A stretch of 7,762 nt of DNA from Candidatus Iainarchaeum sp. Its GTDB lineage: Archaea; Iainarchaeota; Iainarchaeia; Iainarchaeales; GCA-2688035. Location: assembly GCA_016931555.1 (NCBI GenBank), contig JAFGEM010000038.1, positions 1 to 7,762 of the forward strand. Direction: 5' to 3'. The position numbers and the translations under genes are program-made. Positions 4,318 to 7,762 of this stretch are shown piece after piece; the first letter of the stretch is position 1, and every line of letters starts with the position of its first letter. A model generated the notes under the pieces. It was not told where the DNA came from and did no database searches. It saw only the letters and a program-made list of their open reading frames with translations.

Positions 4318-6261
4318 CTAGTCAATTTTTTTTCCGCATTTTGGGCAGACGGTTTTTGTCTGGCTTCCAATTTGCTCTTTTTTAGCGCATTTTTGGCAGA
4401 AAGCGCTTCCGCATTCAGGGCAAAATAGTATGTCTTCTGTGCTCTGTTTGCAGTTGGGGCATTTATTTCCTGTTTCCCCTGTTTCAAGCCCGCTTAGGTT
4501 GAATTCTTCGTTTCCTGCTGCCTGTGAATCAAGGCTTTCAAGTGAATCTCCCGAATCCTGTTTGAGAATATCTTTTATTTCAAGCCCTTTTAATTCCTTG
4601 TTCAAATCGCTTCCAGTATTCTGGGGCTCTGTTTTTGTTTCTTCAAATGGCTTTTCAATTCCAACTGCTTTTTCCCCCTGTTTTTTTTCTCTCCTGCGCC
4701 TGTATCTTTCCCGCGCTTTTCCGCTTTCCATTGGCTTTTCTTCTCTTTGCCTGCCAGTGCGCGCTTCTTTTGGAAGCTGCTGCAAAATATTGTCAGCAAT
4801 TAATTCGTAATCTTCTTTTCTCGGCATTCTATTGTGCTCTTTTTTGAATTGCGTGATTTCGTCTATTGCAATATCCATTGCCTCTGGCCTTGTCTCTCTG
4901 CCGTGTTTGAGCTCTTTAAGAATACTGTCGTCATAATTCGAGCTTTGCCTTTTTCGCGGCTGTTCGTAAGAAAAATCTTCAAATTCCCTTTCCTCTGCCT
5001 GCCCTTCCCTGTAAAATCTTCTCATTCTCCGCGGAACATATTTTTTCTTTGGCCTTTGCATTCTTTCGCGCTTTAATTCTTTTTCTTTTTTAACCGGTGC
5101 TTTTGGTGTTTCTCTCCTTTGGGGCTGTGCCTCCTGCCTTTTCATTGCCTCTTTTCCGGTGGGCTCCTGCGTTTTTGGCTTTTCCTGAATCATTGATGCA
5201 ATCTTGTCCTGTATTTTAAAGATTTTCCTGTAGAATGACTTGCTGCTTGAAGGCGTTTTCTCTGCCTTTTTCTTTTCCTCTTCCCTGATCCTCTGCTCTA
5301 TTATCTGCTTGCGTTTTTTCATTTCCTCTGGCTTCTGCCAGACGCTTTTCTCTTGGCTTGGGCTTTGAATCCTTGCCTGTGTCTGCCCTGCGTCTTTTTC
5401 GTATTGGTCTTTAAGTGCCAGCAGCTGCTGTTCTTGCCTGCTGGTTCTTGCACTGTGCATGTGCTGCTGCTTTGCCTGTGGCAGGATTTTTGGCTGCCTT
5501 GGCTTTCTTTTCCTGAACTTTAGGAAATACAATGCAATGAGCGCGGCAGCAATGATTGCGATTATTGCAATTATTATTTCAAATGGAATTCCAAAAAACC
5601 CAGTTTCTTCCGGAATAAATTCTGCTTCAATTAATATTGGCGGGGGGCTGAAAACCATGTATCCGCCTTCGCTGGTGTAATAATCCGGCTTTATTTCTGT
5701 TAGCTCGCCCTGTACCTTTACTTTGACGCTCTTAATTCCAAATCCAACGTCAGGAATTAATATTGCGCGGATGTTTCCCTCTGAATTTTTTTCTATCTCC
5801 CATGTTTGGTCTTCCGGGCTTTCATTCATTTCATTCATTTTTTGCATAAGGCTTTTTGTTAATACAAAAGAGTAAACGAGTTTTCCCGAGTCCCCGTTTT
5901 TTGTGAAATTGCATCTTAAATCCCTGCGTATCTCCTGCAGCATTGCAAGCGATTCTTCGAGTTCCTGCTTTTCCTCGGCAGTCATGCTTCCGCTGAGGTC
6001 TGCTGCTTGGAGCATTGCAGTCAGGCCGTCAATCATTATTGTAATCTGCATTGTGCAGTCTCCCTCTGCCCAGTCTTCTGCTTCCTCTGTAAGCGGGCCC
6101 TCAAACTCGTATGTAATAAGCGCGGTTTCGTTTGCGCGCAATTCTATTAGCTGGACACTTGTTTCCGGGGAAATGGGCTGGCTGCAGCCTGCAAAAGCCA
6201 GTGCAATTAATATGCACAAAATTCCGATAAACAGGGGCCTTTCAAATATAATGCAATTCAT
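4318..6261 (-). CDS. transmembrane lipoprotein with cytoplasmic FYVE-like zinc finger
   Basis: 647 residues in four parts. First, an N-terminal signal with a lipobox (LAFAGC, C26). Second, an outside domain of about 27-220 with one cysteine pair (69, 117), likely a disulfide. Third, a transmembrane helix at about 224-247 followed by KFRKRKPR, a strong positive-inside signal. Fourth, a long charged Lys/Glu/Arg-rich cytoplasmic part, mostly disordered or coiled coil. Within it, residues 443-496 (SILKELKHGRETRPEAMDIA onward, with NRMPRKEDYELIADNIL) look like a small helical domain. The C-terminus carries eight cysteines (601, 604, 614, 617, 622, 625, 639, 642) as four CxxC pairs, expected to bind two zinc ions. 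The layout suggests a receptor or scaffold linking the cell surface to a cytoplasmic partner. No named family is recognised. The ATG at 6261 is chosen because it gives the full signal peptide. Convergent with the pilin-like operon. Confidence 0.8.
   Translation of the reverse strand: MNCIIFERPLFIGILCILIALAFAGCSQPISPETSVQLIELRANETALITYEFEGPLTEEAEDWAEGDCTMQITIMIDGLTAMLQAADLSGSMTAEEKQELEESLAMLQEIRRDLRCNFTKNGDSGKLVYSFVLTKSLMQKMNEMNESPEDQTWEIEKNSEGNIRAILIPDVGFGIKSVKVKVQGELTEIKPDYYTSEGGYMVFSPPPILIEAEFIPEETGFFGIPFEIIIAIIAIIAAALIALYFLKFRKRKPRQPKILPQAKQQHMHSARTSRQEQQLLALKDQYEKDAGQTQARIQSPSQEKSVWQKPEEMKKRKQIIEQRIREEEKKKAEKTPSSSKSFYRKIFKIQDKIASMIQEKPKTQEPTGKEAMKRQEAQPQRRETPKAPVKKEKELKRERMQRPKKKYVPRRMRRFYREGQAEEREFEDFSYEQPRKRQSSNYDDSILKELKHGRETRPEAMDIAIDEITQFKKEHNRMPRKEDYELIADNILQQLPKEARTGRQREEKPMESGKARERYRRRREKKQGEKAVGIEKPFEETKTEPQNTGSDLNKELKGLEIKDILKQDSGDSLESLDSQAAGNEEFNLSGLETGETGNKCPNCKQSTEDILFCPECGSAFCQKCAKKEQIGSQTKTVCPKCGKKID
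4325..4332 (+). terminator. possible operon terminator inside the convergent gene's 3' end
   Basis: A run of eight Ts lies about 33 bases after the operon's last stop. It falls in the Lys-Lys codons at the end of the opposite-strand gene. No other T tract exists in the 26-base gap. Confidence 0.35.
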
Positions 6262-6267
6262 GTTAAG

Positions 6268-6289
6268 CTAGAATTAGTTTTTTCTAGAA
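6268..6289. repeat. CTAGAA repeats in the lipoprotein promoter
   Basis: CTAGAA at 6268-6273 faces TTCTAG at 6282-6287 (inverted, 8-base spacer). The second arm is also part of the palindrome TTCTAGAA (6282-6289). They lie between the minus-strand TATA box and ATG, over the predicted transcription start, where a repressor could act. A chance occurrence in this AT-rich stretch is quite possible. Confidence 0.3.
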
Positions 6290-6297
6290 TAAAAACC
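6288..6297 (-). promoter_or_regulatory. weak TATA box of the lipoprotein gene
   Basis: Read on the minus strand, a GG-ended purine-rich flank is followed by TTTTTATT. Its centre is about 30 bases before ATG 6261, so a near-leaderless transcript is expected, and no SD is present. The match to the TATA consensus is only moderate. Confidence 0.45.
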
Positions 6298-6361
6298 TTT
6301 TTCTTTAAAAAAATCTCTGAAATTTGGCGCTGTTGCTTTTAGTTTATTATAATTGATAATG

Positions 6362-6370
6362 TTTTTATAG
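6362..6370 (+). promoter_or_regulatory. TATA box of the leaderless membrane-protein gene
   Basis: TTTTTATAG, with TTTTATAG (6363-6370) centred about 26 bases before ATG at 6393, so transcription is predicted to start at the A of the start codon. No SD precedes it. The rest of the 6262-6392 gap is AT-rich, with no RNA gene or ORF seen. Confidence 0.6.
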
Positions 6371-6392
6371 TAGTTTCCACTTAAAATTAACC

Positions 6393-6929
6393 ATGGCAAT
6401 AGACCCGATTGTTACAGTGCTAAACATAGCTGACTTGCTTGTGTTAACTCTAATGATAGCCATCCCTGTTTTTATTGTTGCCCTGGTAGCTTTGTTTTTG
6501 CGGGAAAGGATTTCAAAAAAATTTGAAATGTCCTGGATAAAATCCACTCTCATTACAACATATGTTTTTGTGCTTTTAATATCTGCACTAGCCTATGTTT
6601 CGCCTTATTACTCTGCTTTTTCAGAAAGCGAGATTGCTAGCCAGGAGCAGCCTGTTGTGCTTGCAACAACGCCTGCAGATGTTGCGGTTGCTTTTTTTCT
6701 AACAGTGCTGAGAATCCTTGTTGTTGCGCTTTTGTTTACATTGCTTTTGCTGCCGCTCCAATTCTTTGCCACTTTTTTAATGGACAAGCTTGCTGAAAAA
6801 AAGTTTCCAAAGCCTGCAAAGGTTTTTGCAGCAACATATTTTACATGCCTTCTTGCCCTAATCATAATGTTTTTTGTTTTTCCCTGGATTATTCCCGGGT
6901 TAATGTTTTTGTTTTTTTGGGGGTTTTGA
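6393..6929 (+). CDS. four-helix integral membrane protein, unknown function
   Basis: 178 residues, strongly hydrophobic. Membrane segments are at about 12-36, 49-70, 95-128 and 144-176; the last is long with a PWIIPG break and may be two short helices. Basic loops RERISKKFEMSWIK (37-50) and DKLAEKKFPKPAK (131-143) should face the cytoplasm, placing both termini and the loop at 71-94 outside. There are no catalytic motifs and one cysteine (152). The ATG at 6393 is fixed by a leaderless promoter. The stop TGA (6927-6929) directly abuts the ATG of a secreted-protein gene, so the two are co-transcribed and translationally coupled, suggesting that they work together at the membrane. I do not recognise the family. 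Confidence 0.75.
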   Translation: MAIDPIVTVLNIADLLVLTLMIAIPVFIVALVALFLRERISKKFEMSWIKSTLITTYVFVLLISALAYVSPYYSAFSESEIASQEQPVVLATTPADVAVAFFLTVLRILVVALLFTLLLLPLQFFATFLMDKLAEKKFPKPAKVFAATYFTCLLALIIMFFVFPWIIPGLMFLFFWGF

Positions 6930-7762
6930 ATGCAAACACACATGTTTTCCCGCACAATGAGCATTGCCCTCATATTCCTGTTGTTGAACACGAGCCTTGT
7001 TTTTGCACAGGAAAATGCAGTGTCTAGCAGTGAAGACCTTGGTGCTGAAGTTGTCACTACAACTGAAACAGCTGAATTCAAATGCATGTCTGACATTTCG
7101 AGATATCCTGAGCTAGTGCTCATGCCCCATGAAGTAGAGCAGTTAAAGCTCCAGCTTCAGAATACTGACGAGCCCAATGGAAAGCCCTTTACTGGGCAGA
7201 AGCGCTCTGTTCCCGGGACTGAAAGTGTTTCTCCCGGAGACCGAGGCACTCTTGAAAACGCAAAGGCTGTTTTGCCTACTGGTGTTGGGCAGGACGCTGT
7301 TCTCGCTGACATGCCTTCGCAAAAATTTGATCCGAGTGAAATGCCGGGATTGGACATGCATAACATTGGGCCTTTTGCAATGGGTGTTTCCCTTGACGAT
7401 ACTCTGAGGGTAGGGAGATGTGCAAATCTGCAGAGCCAGATTGACCAAAATTCCTGTCCAATAACTGACAAGAGGCTTGAATTTAGGAACAGCGGAACAG
7501 GCATAAAGGGAAACGTGAGCCTTGTATGGGATGATTTAAAGGACTGGATTGGCGTTGGCCCTGAAATGAATGAGCAATATACGGATGAGCAGACAGAAGA
7601 GAGGCGCGCAGCAGTTATAACAGAGCCTGATCCTGAACAATTAAATTATAACACTTTCAAGAGAATTGACGGGGACTTGATTGAAAACAGCATTAAATCC
7701 CAGTCCTTTTCTTCAGAAATGGGGACAACCTGCCAGAATGCCGCGTGTGTTCTGAACAGTTA
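6930..7762 (+). CDS. secreted cysteine-containing protein, 3' end beyond the window
   Basis: The reading frame stays open from ATG 6930 to the last base (277 full codons, no stop), so the gene is truncated by the window edge. The first 26 residues are a classical Sec signal peptide: MQTHMFSRTM, a hydrophobic core IALIFLLL and a VFA|QE cleavage site. The mature part starts with a Ser/Thr/Glu-rich linker. Two stretches, YPELVLMPHEVEQLKLQLQN (59-78) and LEFRNSGTGIKGNVSLVW (183-200), look like strands of Ig-like beta-sandwich modules of the kind found in surface proteins; this is a weak impression. Cysteines are at 52, 164, 176, 268 and 273. There is no SD, and its start directly follows the membrane-protein stop. 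A later ATG (M5 or M10) is possible but less likely. Function unknown. Confidence 0.75.
   Translation, partial: MQTHMFSRTMSIALIFLLLNTSLVFAQENAVSSSEDLGAEVVTTTETAEFKCMSDISRYPELVLMPHEVEQLKLQLQNTDEPNGKPFTGQKRSVPGTESVSPGDRGTLENAKAVLPTGVGQDAVLADMPSQKFDPSEMPGLDMHNIGPFAMGVSLDDTLRVGRCANLQSQIDQNSCPITDKRLEFRNSGTGIKGNVSLVWDDLKDWIGVGPEMNEQYTDEQTEERRAAVITEPDPEQLNYNTFKRIDGDLIENSIKSQSFSSEMGTTCQNAACVLNS

Noticed and set aside
4430..4810. Plus-strand open frame opposite the zinc-finger lipoprotein
   Set aside because: Its Ser/Phe/Leu-rich translation is the expected mirror of Lys/Glu-rich coding on the other strand; no SD or TATA signal supports it.
6608..7504. Minus-strand open frames opposite the membrane and secreted protein genes
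   Set aside because: They oppose frames with clear membrane helices and a Sec signal peptide, and have no initiation signals of their own.
1..7762. CRISPR array, insertion sequence, tRNA/rRNA or replication origin
   Set aside because: No regularly spaced repeats, terminal inverted repeats with a transposase, cloverleaf-like segments or origin-type repeat clusters were seen on reading the sequence.

Overview
The window looks archaeal and probably comes from a DPANN-type lineage; a Diapherotrites/Micrarchaeota-like relative is only a guess. The archaeal signs are TTTATATA boxes with A-rich BRE-like flanks, GGTGAT Shine-Dalgarno (SD) sites, TTG starts, leaderless ATG starts, T-tract terminators, and many class III (archaeal prepilin/archaellin-type) signal peptides of the form [K/R][G/A]|Q plus one hydrophobic helix. 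No rRNA, tRNA, CRISPR array, transposon or housekeeping gene was seen.

Positions 1-1350 hold two tandemly duplicated, separately promoted genes (148-690 and 757-1320). They encode paralogous cysteine-containing pilin-like proteins. The duplication includes promoter, SD site and TTG start, all at a constant 609-base offset, and each copy is followed by T-rich termination signals. A 13-base palindrome lies against the promoter of the first copy only.

Positions 1360-4291 look like a five-gene operon driven by one promoter. Its members are a 54-residue mini-pilin-like protein (1401-1565) that is easily missed, a 10-cysteine pilin-like protein (1586-2158), a membrane-anchored 12-cysteine protein (2166-2975), a GDDLPSLIPLVFAL-type pilin-like protein (2976-3533), and another class III protein (3530-4291). 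Stops and starts touch or overlap, and SD sites sit on the upstream stop codons. With the duplicated pair, six class III or class-III-like proteins plus one simple membrane-anchored protein lie together. I infer subunits of a type IV pilus-like surface structure. The assembly ATPase, platform protein and prepilin peptidase are not in this window.

On the opposite strand and convergent with the operon, 4318-6261 encodes a 647-residue predicted lipoprotein. It has an outside domain, one transmembrane helix, a long charged cytoplasmic linker and a C-terminal eight-cysteine zinc finger whose spacing resembles FYVE/treble-clef fingers.

A 131-base divergent promoter region (6262-6392) separates it from a leaderless two-gene unit: a four-helix membrane protein (6393-6929) and, directly abutting it, a secreted protein (6930 onward) that runs off the end of the window. 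Almost everything encoded here is predicted to be in the envelope or outside the cell, so the window reads as a cell-surface locus. No gene can be given a confident symbol.
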